Positions 17,839 to 26,352 are shown, counted from the first letter of the stretch. The stretch: DNA of 64,000 bases from Erysipelatoclostridium sp. AM42-17 (GCF_003480255.1 NZ_QUIN01000009.1:1-64000); one strand, 5' to 3'. The notes: generated from the letters alone by a model not told the origin. Made by a program: numbers and translations.

Positions 17839-19323
17839 ATGAGAAAATTAGCTTTTAGTAATGAAAAATATGTAGAATTACAATCAAAACACATTAAAGA
17901 AAGAATTAAACAATTTGATAACAAACTTTATTTAGAGTTTGGTGGTAAACTTTTTGATGATCATCATGCTTCAAGAGTTTTACCAGGTTTTCAACCCGAT
18001 AGCAAATTAAAGATGTTATTAGAGTTAAAACAAGATGCAGAAATAGTCATCGTTATTAATGCCAACGATATTGAAAAAAATAAAATGCGTGGTGACTTAG
18101 GAATTACTTACGATGAAGAAGTATTAAGATTAATTGATGCTTATCATAGTGTTGGTTTATATGTAGGAAGTGTAACGATTACGCGTTATGAAAACCAACC
18201 ATCAGCTAAATTATTTATAGAAAAACTTGAAAAACTTAATATTAAAGTTTTTAAACATTATCCTATTAATGGGTATCCTCATGATATTGAAAAAATTGTA
18301 AGTAAAGAAGGATTTGGTCAAAATGATTATATTGAAACAACTAAACCATTAGTCGTCATTACTGCTCCTGGTCCAGGTAGTGGAAAAATGGCTACATGTC
18401 TTTCTCAACTTTATCATGAGTATGTTCGTGGTGTAAAAGCAGGGTATGCTAAATTTGAAACTTTCCCTATTTGGAATATTCCTTTAAAGCATCCTGTAAA
18501 TTTAGCTTATGAAGCAGCTACTGCAGACTTAAATGATATTAATATGATTGATCCATTCCATTTGGAAGCTTATCAAGAAACAACTGTTAACTACAACCGA
18601 GATGTAGAAATCTTTCCGGTATTAGAAGCGACATTCAAAAAAATTATGGGAACTTGCCCTTACAAATCACCTACTGACATGGGTGTTAATATGGCAGGAA
18701 AATGCATTATTGATGATGAAGTAGCAAAACAAGCAAGTTGTGATGAAATCATTCGTCGTTATTATCAAGCCAAGTTAGATTATAAACGTGGACGTGTTCA
18801 ACAAAGTGCTATTAGTAAAATCGAATCAATCATGACTTCCCTTGATTTAAAAACAAGTGATCGTCATTGTGTAGCCCCTGCACTTCAAATTGAACAAGAA
18901 ACCCAAGAACCAGGATTTGCTTTTGAATTGAACGATGGTAAAATCATCACTGGTAAAACAACAGATTTATTAGGTTGTGCATCAGCAGCTTTACTTAATT
19001 CATTGAAATATTTAGCGGGTATTGATGATGATGTTTTATTAATCGCTCCAGAAGTCATTGAACCTGTTTCAAAATTAAAAACTGATATTTTAAAGAATAA
19101 AAATCCTCGTTTACATACTGATGAGGTCTTACTTGCCCTCTCTATTTCTGCAACTCACAGTGAAAATGCAAAAAAAGCTCTAGCAGTTATTCACGAATTA
19201 GAATATGCTCAAGCTCATTCATCAGTCATTTTATCTGATGTTGATAACGAAGTATTAAGAAAACTAAAAATTCAATTTACATGTGAAGCTAAATTTGAAG
19301 CTAGTAAACTTTATCATAAGTAA
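17839..19323 (+). CDS. DUF1846 family protein
   Basis: A 494-residue cytosolic protein of the DUF1846 family, widespread in Firmicutes and structurally known but without an agreed function. The sequence is typical over its whole length, including the nucleotide-binding-like stretch VVITAPGPGSGKMATCLSQL (about 173-192). This suggests a P-loop-like ligand site. It is divergent from argF and ends at a terminator shared with cysK. TATAAT at 17812-17817 may be its -10. Its frequent co-occurrence with metabolic genes gives no firm role. Confidence 0.88.
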   Translation: MRKLAFSNEKYVELQSKHIKERIKQFDNKLYLEFGGKLFDDHHASRVLPGFQPDSKLKMLLELKQDAEIVIVINANDIEKNKMRGDLGITYDEEVLRLIDAYHSVGLYVGSVTITRYENQPSAKLFIEKLEKLNIKVFKHYPINGYPHDIEKIVSKEGFGQNDYIETTKPLVVITAPGPGSGKMATCLSQLYHEYVRGVKAGYAKFETFPIWNIPLKHPVNLAYEAATADLNDINMIDPFHLEAYQETTVNYNRDVEIFPVLEATFKKIMGTCPYKSPTDMGVNMAGKCIIDDEVAKQASCDEIIRRYYQAKLDYKRGRVQQSAISKIESIMTSLDLKTSDRHCVAPALQIEQETQEPGFAFELNDGKIITGKTTDLLGCASAALLNSLKYLAGIDDDVLLIAPEVIEPVSKLKTDILKNKNPRLHTDEVLLALSISATHSENAKKALAVIHELEYAQAHSSVILSDVDNEVLRKLKIQFTCEAKFEASKLYHK

Positions 19324-19350
19324 AAAAATCCACATTTCGTGGATTTTTTT
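19322..19350. terminator. Bidirectional terminator between DUF1846 gene and cysK
   Basis: Stem 19325-19333/19339-19347 with A and T runs on the two sides. Confidence 0.9.
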
Positions 19351-20281
19351 ATTCTTGAATAAGTGGTGTAGACATATAACGATCGCCACCATCTGGTAAT
19401 AAGACAATAATTGTTTTACCTTTATTTTCTTCTCTTAAAGCTAATTGTTTTGCTGCTGTTAATGCAGCTCCTGATGAAATACCTACTAAAATTCCTTCTG
19501 TTTTAGCAATTTCTTTTCCTGTAGCAAAAGCATCTTCATTAGAAATTGTAATCACTTCATCATAAATTGCAGTATCTAATGTTTCTGGTACAAATCCAGC
19601 ACCAATCCCTTGAATTTTATGAGGACCAGCTTGACCTTTTGATAAAACTGGTGAACTTTCTGGTTCAACAGCAACAACTTTTACATTTGGATTTTTTTCT
19701 TTTAAATATTTACCAATACCAGATATTGTTCCTCCTGTACCTACTCCGGCAACAAAGATATCTACTTTACCATCAGTTTGATCATAAATTTCTGGACCAG
19801 TTGTTTTATAATGTGCAATTGGATTAGCTGGATTTTCAAATTGTCCTGGAATAAAACTGTTTGGAATTTTTTCAGCTAAAGCTTTAGCTTTGGCGATAGC
19901 CCCTTTCATTCCTTCACTACCTGGTGTTAATACTAACTTGGCACCATAAGCTTTCATTAAGTTTCTTCTTTCAACACTCATTGTATCAGGCATTGTAATA
20001 ATAATTTTTAAACCTAATGATGTTGCTACTGCAGAAAGCCCAATTCCAGTATTTCCTGATGTTGGTTCAATTAATGTAGCCCCTTCTTTAATTAACCCTT
20101 TATCTAAAGCATCTAATACCATTTCTTTAGCAATTCTATCCTTTACTGAACCAGCGGGATTAAAATATTCTAATTTTGCTAAAACATCTGCTTTTAAATC
20201 ATCTTTTTTAATAATTTTATTTAATCTAACTAGTGGTGTATTTCCTACTAAATCTACAAAACCATTTTTAATATCTGCCAT
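19349..20281 (-). CDS. cysK: Cysteine synthase A (O-acetylserine thiol-lyase)
   Basis: A 310-residue PLP enzyme forming cysteine from O-acetylserine and sulfide. The PLP lysine is in [10 protein letters not shown] (about residue 45), the substrate loop is [10 protein letters not shown], and [14 protein letters not shown] binds the PLP phosphate. The gene is followed upstream by an Rrf2 regulator that is probably CymR-like. In Bacillus CymR is activated by complex formation with CysK, so this pairing fits a sulfur-control circuit. Confidence 0.96.
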   Translation of the reverse strand: MADIKNGFVDLVGNTPLVRLNKIIKKDDLKADVLAKLEYFNPAGSVKDRIAKEMVLDALDKGLIKEGATLIEPTSGNTGIGLSAVATSLGLKIIITMPDTMSVERRNLMKAYGAKLVLTPGSEGMKGAIAKAKALAEKIPNSFIPGQFENPANPIAHYKTTGPEIYDQTDGKVDIFVAGVGTGGTISGIGKYLKEKNPNVKVVAVEPESSPVLSKGQAGPHKIQGIGAGFVPETLDTAIYDEVITISNEDAFATGKEIAKTEGILVGISSGAALTAAKQLALREENKGKTIIVLLPDGGDRYMSTPLIQE

Positions 20282-20312
20282 AATAAGCCCCTTTCATTTT
20301 TATCCTTATTTC

Positions 20313-20338
20313 CTATAGGATTACTATGGTATTACTAT
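20313..20338 (-). promoter_or_regulatory. Tandem candidate operators for the Rrf2 regulator
   Basis: Two copies of ATAGTAATNCNATAG read on the minus strand (20324-20338 and 20313-20327). They are one helical turn (11 bp) apart and overlap the cysK -10 and start region. A third copy lies upstream of the regulator gene at 20899-20913. Confidence 0.6.
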
Positions 20339-20362
20339 AATACTTTTTATCTTAGATGTCAA
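20334..20362 (-). promoter_or_regulatory. Promoter of cysK
   Basis: On the minus strand, TTGACA (20357-20362), a 17-bp spacer and TATAGT (20334-20339). Confidence 0.8.
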
Positions 20363-20381
20363 CTCATATGATTATGTTTAA

Positions 20382-20408
20382 TAAAAAAAATGTGTATAAA
20401 CACATTTT
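20382..20408 (-). terminator. Terminator of the Rrf2 regulator gene
   Basis: AAAATGTGT (20387-20395) pairs with ACACATTTT (20400-20408), T run on the minus strand. The stop codon overlaps the stem. Confidence 0.85.
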
Positions 20409-20841
20409 AAATGACATAGTCCCAAACTTTATTTTTGCTCATTTCCACCAAATCTTCTAATGTATAAGATTCTAAATAATCAATAATCACTTTATTTAAA
20501 CCTTCATAAAAAGATATTGTCGGACAAGTTCCATAACGTGGACAAGTATTTTCTTCATCTTCCAAGCATGCTACACATGCAATCTTTCCTTCAACGACTT
20601 CTAATATTTCTTTTGGTGTATATTGATTAGCCGGTTTAGCTAATGAATATCCTCCTTGAGGACCTCTTGTACTTTTAATTAGTCCTGCTTTCCCTAATGG
20701 TGAAGCAATTTGTTCAAGATATTTAATCGAAATATCTTGTCTTTTAGATACATCCTTTAAAGAAACATGTCCTTGTTCTTGATGTAAAGCAAGATCTATC
20801 ATAAGTCGTAAAGCATATCTTCCTTTTGTTGAAATCTTCAT
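20407..20841 (-). CDS. Rrf2-family regulator, CymR/IscR-like
   Basis: A 144-residue Rrf2 protein. The N-terminal winged helix (MKISTKGRYALRLMIDLA) and the motif RGPQGGYSLAKP are family signatures. Residues C89, C92, C100 and C106 match the cluster-ligand region of IscR and the IscR-like cysteine-metabolism repressors, so it could carry a [2Fe-2S] cluster, or act as CymR does by complex with CysK. cysK is the next gene. Shared motif copies precede both genes, indicating auto- and cysK control. Confidence 0.88.
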   Translation of the reverse strand: MKISTKGRYALRLMIDLALHQEQGHVSLKDVSKRQDISIKYLEQIASPLGKAGLIKSTRGPQGGYSLAKPANQYTPKEILEVVEGKIACVACLEDEENTCPRYGTCPTISFYEGLNKVIIDYLESYTLEDLVEMSKNKVWDYVI

Positions 20842-20898
20842 TTAATCACCTTCTTTTTTTACTATATCATGTTTTTTTCTCCTTGTCACCATAATTTC

Positions 20899-20913
20899 AT
20901 AGTAATTCGATAT
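20899..20913 (+). promoter_or_regulatory. Third candidate Rrf2 operator
   Basis: ATAGTAATTCGATAT, read on the plus strand upstream of the minus-strand regulator gene. It matches the cysK copies at most positions and overlaps a TACTAT -10-like hexamer, which fits autoregulation. Confidence 0.5.
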
Positions 20914-20933
20914 GAATTAATAAAAACAAAATA

Positions 20934-20953
20934 AAAAAGCACATATGTGCTTA
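20934..20953 (-). terminator. Terminator of the hflX operon
   Basis: Palindrome AAGCACATATGTGCTT (20937-20952), T run on the minus strand. The stop codon lies in the stem. Confidence 0.8.
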
Positions 20954-21142
20954 GTTAATAATATTATCTTTACTATGATCAGAGTGAAACATTTCTTTAA
21001 TTTGTCCTTGTGATTTAGAAATCATGAGTTGTATTTGTTTTAATGTTTCATCTGTTGTAAGTAATTGATAGGCTTCTTCTTCATCTGATGCTTCAACAGC
21101 AATAGATAAATCTAAACGAAATAGTTTTTTATCTGGATTCAT
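20951..21142 (-). CDS. Small hypothetical protein downstream of hflX
   Basis: A 63-residue soluble, acidic protein (MNPDKKLFRLDLSIAVEASD...) with no recognisable family. The ATG pair at 21142/21145 follows TAAGGAGGTTA, which overlaps the hflX stop; the second ATG has the better spacing. Operon position directly after hflX with coupled translation suggests a real gene. A beta-alpha-beta outline with EEAYQLLTTDETLKQIQLM helix can be guessed. Function unknown. Confidence 0.65.
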   Translation of the reverse strand: MNPDKKLFRLDLSIAVEASDEEEAYQLLTTDETLKQIQLMISKSQGQIKEMFHSDHSKDNIIN

Positions 21143-21153
21143 CATTAACCTCC

Positions 21154-22365
21154 TTAATGTTTTGATATATATTGTCTATAAGGTTGTATTTCTTTCCTTT
21201 TAGCTTCTACTTTTATATAAATACTCTCCTGTAAATACTTGAATTCTACCACCAAACAATGATGATGTAAATAGTTAAATACTTCTCCATCCTCATAAGG
21301 AATATTTAATTCATAAACTTCATAATCTTTAAATAGGATATGTGAGATTTCATTTTCTAATTCATCTAAACCTTTTTTATCTTTTGCACTAATATAAACA
21401 CATGGTTCTTGAGGTGGAAACCAAACTCGATTTAAATCAATTTTATTATAAACATAGATAACCGGTGTATCAACAACTCCTAATGAGCGAAGTACCTCAT
21501 TTGTTGTATTGATATGTTGCATATAGTTTGGTTGCGAGATATCAATAACATGTAATAATAAATCTGCTTCTTTAACTTCTTCTAATGTAGAACGAAAAGC
21601 TTGAACCAAATGATGTGGTAAACGATCAATAAAACCTACTGTATCTGTTAACAAGCAAGGATGGTGATGAATAGAAATATGTCTTGTTGCAGTTTGTAAG
21701 GTAGCAAATAGCATATCTTGTTGCAATACTTTTTGTTTATCTTCTAAACAAAAAGCATTCATGAGAGTAGATTTTCCACTATTTGTATAACCTACTAAGG
21801 CAATAACTGGCATATCATTTTGTTTTCTTCTTTGTCTTTGAGTTTGTCTTTGCTTAACGATATTTGCTAACTCTTTTTTTGCTTTTGTTAGTTTTCTTGA
21901 AATAAGACGTCGATCTAGTTCAATTTGTTTTTCACCACGTCCTCTAAATCCTGAACCACCTTGTTGATGTGATAAATGTTCTTGCATTCCAATTAAACGA
22001 GGTAATAAATAAAGATAACGAGCAATTTCTATTTGCAACTTAGCTTCCTTTGTTTTTGCTCTTTGATCAAAAATTCTCAATATTAAATCAGTTCGATCTG
22101 TCACTTCTATACCTAAAATATCTGTTAAATTACGAATTTGTAAAGGTGATAATTCATCATCAAAAATAATCATATCTTGATCTGTTATGTTTCTTTTTAT
22201 TTCTTGTACTTTACCTTTACCAATATAAGTTGAAACATCTATTTTTTCTCTTTTTTGAATAAATTCTTGATCAACATCAATATGGCAGGCTTGGCATAAC
22301 GCTTCAAGTTCTACTAACGATTTCTCTTCATTTTGAAATTGTACTTGTACCAGTATGGCCTTCAT
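21154..22365 (-). CDS. hflX: GTPase HflX
   Basis: A 403-residue ribosome-associated GTPase that splits stalled 70S ribosomes. It has an N-terminal HflX domain, then a coiled-coil-like linker rich in Arg/Lys/Gln, then the G domain with G1 GYTNSGKST, G3 DTVGF and G4 NKID. GSGFRGRGEKQIELDRR is the conserved HflX linker motif. The frame is complete. It is followed by the small protein at 20951 with a coupled start. Confidence 0.95.
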   Translation of the reverse strand: MKAILVQVQFQNEEKSLVELEALCQACHIDVDQEFIQKREKIDVSTYIGKGKVQEIKRNITDQDMIIFDDELSPLQIRNLTDILGIEVTDRTDLILRIFDQRAKTKEAKLQIEIARYLYLLPRLIGMQEHLSHQQGGSGFRGRGEKQIELDRRLISRKLTKAKKELANIVKQRQTQRQRRKQNDMPVIALVGYTNSGKSTLMNAFCLEDKQKVLQQDMLFATLQTATRHISIHHHPCLLTDTVGFIDRLPHHLVQAFRSTLEEVKEADLLLHVIDISQPNYMQHINTTNEVLRSLGVVDTPVIYVYNKIDLNRVWFPPQEPCVYISAKDKKGLDELENEISHILFKDYEVYELNIPYEDGEVFNYLHHHCLVVEFKYLQESIYIKVEAKRKEIQPYRQYISKH

Positions 22366-22405
22366 TCTCTCACCTCTTGTTCTATTCTATCAATTAGGAG
22401 TCATC

Positions 22406-23317
22406 ATGAAAAGATACAATTATTATTTTACTTTAATTCTTGTCATCTTTATGACAGTTTTTGCTTTTTTTAAAATGTTCACTATTGTAGATTTATCTAA
22501 ACAGGTGATTACCATTGTTTATACAAATCTACTCCCTTCACTACTTCCATTTATGATTTTAACATCCCTATGTTTAAATCTCGGTTTATTAGATATTTTA
22601 GGCTTCATCATTCAAAAACCTTTTTATTCTTTATTTCATCTTACACCAATGATGTCCTCACTCTATTTTATTTCATTTTTTTGTGGTTATCCAACAAATG
22701 TCAAATTAATCAGAGAAGCCTATTTACTTCATTATATCAATATTAATGAATTACAACACCTTTTACACATTTGTTCATTTGCATCCCTTTCATTTATCTT
22801 TGTCTCCTTAAAAAACAAATATTCTTTGATTATATATTTAAGTCATATTCTTCCTAGTTTATTATTTGCTTTATTTTATCGTCATCCAAAACAAACTCTT
22901 TCACTTCATCATGCTTTAAAAACAATCAAAGAACCTCATCTCAATTTTGTTTTAGCCTTTAAAAAAAGTATTATTTCAAGTATGTATGCATTTATCTTTA
23001 TTTTAGGTTATATGCTTGTCTTTCAATTTCTAAGTTATTTTTTAGGTTCGTTTATTCATTCAACTTTAACCATTGAATTATTACAAGGATTGATGGAATT
23101 TAGTAGTGGTTGTTTAAGATTAGTTCACCAACCCCTCAATCCATTTCTTATTTCTTGTATTTGTTTTTTCCTTTCCTTTAGTAGTCTTAGTGTTATGATG
23201 CAATGTGATAACTTGTTAGAAGATATTCCCTATAATCACCAATCTTATTTTAAATTTCGTTTGTTACATGGTATTTGCAGTTTTTTAATTTGTTATGGCA
23301 TACTGGTTATAAGTTAG
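22406..23317 (+). CDS. YlbJ-like membrane protein (nucleoside-recognition domain)
   Basis: A 303-residue polytopic membrane protein (about 8 segments). NLLPSLLPFMILTSL near the N-terminus, FFCGYPTNVKLI and FSSGCLRL are the features of the YlbJ/SpoIIM-type nucleoside-recognition (Gate) family. In Bacillus YlbJ is needed for heat-resistant spores, but relatives occur in non-sporulating gut Firmicutes, so a sporulation role is only a possibility. AGGAG precedes the ATG at 22406; the longer frame starts in the hflX region. It is divergent from hflX and leads into a Fur-family gene. Confidence 0.8.
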   Translation: MKRYNYYFTLILVIFMTVFAFFKMFTIVDLSKQVITIVYTNLLPSLLPFMILTSLCLNLGLLDILGFIIQKPFYSLFHLTPMMSSLYFISFFCGYPTNVKLIREAYLLHYININELQHLLHICSFASLSFIFVSLKNKYSLIIYLSHILPSLLFALFYRHPKQTLSLHHALKTIKEPHLNFVLAFKKSIISSMYAFIFILGYMLVFQFLSYFLGSFIHSTLTIELLQGLMEFSSGCLRLVHQPLNPFLISCICFFLSFSSLSVMMQCDNLLEDIPYNHQSYFKFRLLHGICSFLICYGILVIS

Positions 23318-23319
23318 AA

Positions 23320-23347
23320 TTGACAAAATGAGGAAATATGGTATACT
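23320..23347 (+). promoter_or_regulatory. Promoter of the Fur-family gene
   Basis: TTGACA (23320-23325), a 16-bp spacer and TATACT (23342-23347). The upstream ATG at 23328 is inside this promoter and is not a start. Confidence 0.75.
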
Positions 23348-23350
23348 GCA

Positions 23351-23369
23351 ATTAGGAACGATTACTAAT
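23351..23369 (+). promoter_or_regulatory. Inverted repeat in the Fur-family leader
   Basis: ATTAG (23351-23355) and CTAAT (23365-23369) flank a 9-bp centre between the -10 and ribosome site. It could be an autoregulatory operator; it does not match the 7-1-7 Fur/Per box. Confidence 0.35.
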
Positions 23370-23381
23370 AAGGAGATAACT

Positions 23382-23786
23382 TTGCCTGCAAAAACACGTT
23401 ATTCAAAACAGCGAGAAATCATTTATCATAATTTACTTAATCGTCATGATCATCCTACTGCAGAACAGATATATCAGGATTTAAAGCAAGATTACCCTCA
23501 CCTTAGCATGGGAACGGTATATCGTAATTTAGGTTATTTAGTTGATCATCATATGATTCGTAAATTAGATTTTGGTGAACAAGTTGTTCACTATGATGGT
23601 AATACAAATGACCATTATCATTTTATATGTAAAAAGTGTCATCATATTTATGATATTCACCATGATCATCATGATGCCTTATCCTCATCTTTACAATCTA
23701 TGGTCGAGCATCATATAGATTTTATTGATCTTGCTATGTTAGGAACTTGTAAAAATTGTATGGAAAAAGAAAAGGAAATAAGTTAA
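23382..23786 (+). CDS. Fur-family metalloregulator
   Basis: A 134-residue Fur/PerR/Zur-type repressor. The winged helix (HPTAEQIYQDL, LSMGTVYRNLGYL) and the dimer domain with HYHFICKKCHHIYDIH and GTCKNC follow the family plan. The two Cys pairs are typical of the structural zinc site. His-rich residues in the regulatory site do not let me separate Fur, PerR and Zur. AAGGAG and the TTG at 23382 fit translation. The longer frame begins inside the promoter, so TTG is preferred. Confidence 0.88.
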   Translation: MPAKTRYSKQREIIYHNLLNRHDHPTAEQIYQDLKQDYPHLSMGTVYRNLGYLVDHHMIRKLDFGEQVVHYDGNTNDHYHFICKKCHHIYDIHHDHHDALSSSLQSMVEHHIDFIDLAMLGTCKNCMEKEKEIS

Positions 23787-23798
23787 AACTTATTTCCT

Positions 23799-24293
23799 TT
23801 ATTTGTATCGTATCAAAAAAGACAAGATATTTTGACATATGCTTATCATGGCCGGAAATAAACATATATTAAATAAATATCCTAAAACCAATTCTATTAT
23901 AATAATCAATCCTACTCTTTTTTGTAATTTTACTTTTTGTCTGTTAAAAAACAGATAGACAACTAATAATACTAATATAAAAACAACATAAAACAATGTA
24001 TATTGTTTGTAATAGTTGATTAACAAACCAAAAAGATAAACCAGATTTGTTGTACAAAAACAAGATACCATTTTTTTACAATGATACCCACCTAGTTGAC
24101 TTCTTAAAATTGTAAACATAAACATCCAAAGTAATGTATAAACAGATTCTTTAAATATAAATCCTTCTATAAGAATACATAAATAAACAAATCCATTAAA
24201 TAAAAAGACAGATTGTCCATATAATAATACCTCTAGATCATCTTGATCTTCACCAAAAGTACGATAAAGTTTACTTAATAATCGATTATTCAT
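23799..24293 (-). CDS. agrB: AgrB-like autoinducer peptide-processing protease
   Basis: A 164-residue membrane endopeptidase, smaller than staphylococcal AgrB (about 189). It carries the family motif RSQLGGYHCKK: His71 and Cys78 are spaced 7 apart like the AgrB catalytic pair, and hydrophobic segments cover most of the rest. AgrB cuts the AgrD precursor C-terminal tail and forms the ring. It is the last of four genes and overlaps agrC by 8 nt. The gene is near the Fur gene but convergent. Confidence 0.9.
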   Translation of the reverse strand: MNNRLLSKLYRTFGEDQDDLEVLLYGQSVFLFNGFVYLCILIEGFIFKESVYTLLWMFMFTILRSQLGGYHCKKMVSCFCTTNLVYLFGLLINYYKQYTLFYVVFILVLLVVYLFFNRQKVKLQKRVGLIIIIELVLGYLFNICLFPAMISICQNILSFLIRYK

Positions 24294-25482
24294 TATCTGA
24301 ATCTCCTAATAAAAATCTAGCTATATAAAGATCGTTTTCATGCTGATAGCGACTTTTAATAAGCAAATTTAAGTGTTGTAATAAAAATTGATCGTATTTA
24401 TAAAAATCTTCTTTACTATACATTTCTACTAAAAAATAAACCCCTTGATCTTTAATATGTAGCGTAATGCTTTTATTATCTTTAATATAATTTAAAATTG
24501 AAACGATATGATTAATAAAAGCAATATCTTTATATTTATCCCCTGGTAATAATGAAATTTGTGGTTTAATTAAAATATGTCGTTCAATTAATTCATTGAT
24601 TTTTATTGAAACAATCATATCAAAATAAGGATTGTTTGTACTAAAAAGTTTACTTGTCATTTCTCTTTCATGTTCAAACTGATCGATAATCTTTAATGCA
24701 TCTTCATTATGATCATTTTCGGCTAACTGCTTTAACTTTTTCATAACATAAAATAAACGATGATTAGTTTGATATGTATCAAAATGAATATTTTTTATTA
24801 ATTCTACGCCTTGTTCAAGATAATAAATTTTTTGTGTTTTCTTTTCAAAATCCATTTTTTCTTTATATAAACTATTTAAATAGACCATGTAGACTATATT
24901 ACATAAGAAGACAATTGCTAATCCACATAACATATGAATAAGTGTCAACTTATCAGAATCATCAGACACTAATCTATAACTACCTAAAGAAAATGTGATC
25001 ATAATAGTCATTTCACTAACAATAACACAAAAATACTTTTTATCATTTAAAGATATTTGTGACTTTTTCAATTTTAAAATAATAAACGAAATTATAAATA
25101 ATAGTATTTTAGATAATAAACCTATACAGAAATATATTTGAAAAGAGGATAATGATAAAAACGCCAAAACTTTTACAAGAATAATATGTGTGATTAATAC
25201 TGACATATTAATCAATGTACCATATAAACCAATAACAAAAACATCATTAAATTTTAATTGTCTTTTTATAGAATAAACAACAATATTGTTGATAATAAAA
25301 TGTGTTAATGTTATTTCAAAACCATCCCACCCAAACATATCAAAAGAAACTTCCACCAAGAATATAGCTAAATAATATAAAATTATATTCTTTTTTATTT
25401 TGGGTAAACTAAAATAAGCGATGATAAAATAAACAATAATTAAACTTTCGATAAAATCAAATAATAATCTAGATGCCGCCAT
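24286..25482 (-). CDS. agrC: AgrC-like peptide receptor, degenerate kinase domain
   Basis: A 398-residue receptor. Residues 1-205 form about six membrane segments, followed by a linker and a cytoplasmic part similar to GHKL-type AgrC kinases. The H-box region reads IHFDTYQTNHR (233-242): H233 and D235 are split by Phe, unlike the usual HDxxNH. The ATP site shows no NLLDNAIEA N-box and no GxGL G-box, so kinase activity may be lost or unusual. It overlaps agrA (14 nt) and agrB (8 nt). Confidence 0.8.
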   Translation of the reverse strand: MAASRLLFDFIESLIIVYFIIAYFSLPKIKKNIILYYLAIFLVEVSFDMFGWDGFEITLTHFIINNIVVYSIKRQLKFNDVFVIGLYGTLINMSVLITHIILVKVLAFLSLSSFQIYFCIGLLSKILLFIISFIILKLKKSQISLNDKKYFCVIVSEMTIMITFSLGSYRLVSDDSDKLTLIHMLCGLAIVFLCNIVYMVYLNSLYKEKMDFEKKTQKIYYLEQGVELIKNIHFDTYQTNHRLFYVMKKLKQLAENDHNEDALKIIDQFEHEREMTSKLFSTNNPYFDMIVSIKINELIERHILIKPQISLLPGDKYKDIAFINHIVSILNYIKDNKSITLHIKDQGVYFLVEMYSKEDFYKYDQFLLQHLNLLIKSRYQHENDLYIARFLLGDSDNE

Positions 25483-26173
25483 TCATTAAATACTCCTGAA
25501 ATATTTCTTGAAAATCTTTTTTATAGTTTCTTCCAATATTAAGCACATCGCCATTACTTAAAGATACAGTATTACTTGAAACACTATATAAATAATCCAT
25601 ATTAATTAAAAATGAGCGATGAATTTGAACTAGCTTATTTGATTTGATTTCCTTTTTTATGTCTTGCATTGATTTAGATATTGTATAAGTTTCCCCGATA
25701 ATTGTTTTAATATTAAGCTTATGTCCAACAACTTCAATATAAACAATATCCTTCAATCGTAAATTTACTTTTTTACTACGTGTAGTAAAGGCAATCATAT
25801 AATGATCGTTATAATGTTTAACAAACATTTTTTCAAACAATTCATAATCCTCATCGAAACATTCTTTTCTAATAAAGAAGAAAGGTTGAACGGTAAGAGA
25901 TTGAAATACTAAACTATCATCTGCAGTAACAAAAACTAAAGCAGTATCTGGATAGCGCTGCTTTAATTCATCAGCTAATTTCATTCCATCATATTCATTT
26001 AAATGAATATCGATAAAAATCAGCCCGTAATTACGAGAAAAATCAATACTTTGAAAATTATCATTATAGGCTTCTATTGATAGTTTTAAAAATGTTCCCA
26101 GTTGTCCTTTTAAAACAATTTCTTTTAATCTATCAATAAATTCTAATGAATCCTCTAAAATCAAGACATTCAT
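25469..26173 (-). CDS. agrA: LytTR response regulator, AgrA-like
   Basis: A 234-residue response regulator with an N-terminal receiver (E7, D8, phospho-acceptor D55 in FIDIHL, T83, K103) and a C-terminal LytTR DNA-binding domain (from about residue 125). All phosphorylation-site residues are kept, in contrast to the altered sensor kinase. LytTR proteins bind direct repeats about 21 bp apart; a candidate pair precedes agrD at 26371-26400. It lies between agrD and agrC. Confidence 0.9.
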   Translation of the reverse strand: MNVLILEDSLEFIDRLKEIVLKGQLGTFLKLSIEAYNDNFQSIDFSRNYGLIFIDIHLNEYDGMKLADELKQRYPDTALVFVTADDSLVFQSLTVQPFFFIRKECFDEDYELFEKMFVKHYNDHYMIAFTTRSKKVNLRLKDIVYIEVVGHKLNIKTIIGETYTISKSMQDIKKEIKSNKLVQIHRSFLINMDYLYSVSSNTVSLSNGDVLNIGRNYKKDFQEIFQEYLMNGGI

Positions 26174-26196
26174 TATTTATCCTCCCCGTAAATCAC

Positions 26197-26328
26197 TTAT
26201 TTTTTTAAATGTTCTAATTGTTTTGGACATTCATGTTCATAATATCCTAAATAAGACATAGATGAAGCACTAACAAAAGCTACACCTTTAATGAATGAAA
26301 AATATTTTCTCACTAAACATTTTAACAT
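26197..26328 (-). CDS. agrD: AgrD-like autoinducer precursor peptide (predicted serine lactone)
   Basis: A 43-residue gene too short for routine calls. The N-terminal half is an amphipathic, basic helix (MLKCLVRKYFSFIKGVAFVS). The C-terminal part EHECPKQL aligns with staphylococcal EVEVPKEL, fixing the ring position: the residue ten before the Pro is Ser25, not Cys. The ring would be S25-Y26-L27-G28-Y29 and the signal a lactone; the only nearby Cys (C34) is in the tail. AGGAGGTGGGG precedes the ATG. First in the order agrD-A-C-B. Confidence 0.88.
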   Translation of the reverse strand: MLKCLVRKYFSFIKGVAFVSASSMSYLGYYEHECPKQLEHLKK

Positions 26329-26352
26329 AATCCCCACCTCCTATAAAACTAA

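Noticed and set aside
19567-19827. Plus-strand frame within cysK
   Set aside because: Antisense to the conserved cysK core, Leu/Gln-rich low-complexity product, no ribosome site.
23328-23381. ATG start of the Fur-family gene
   Set aside because: It lies between the -35 and -10 of a strong promoter and would not be transcribed.
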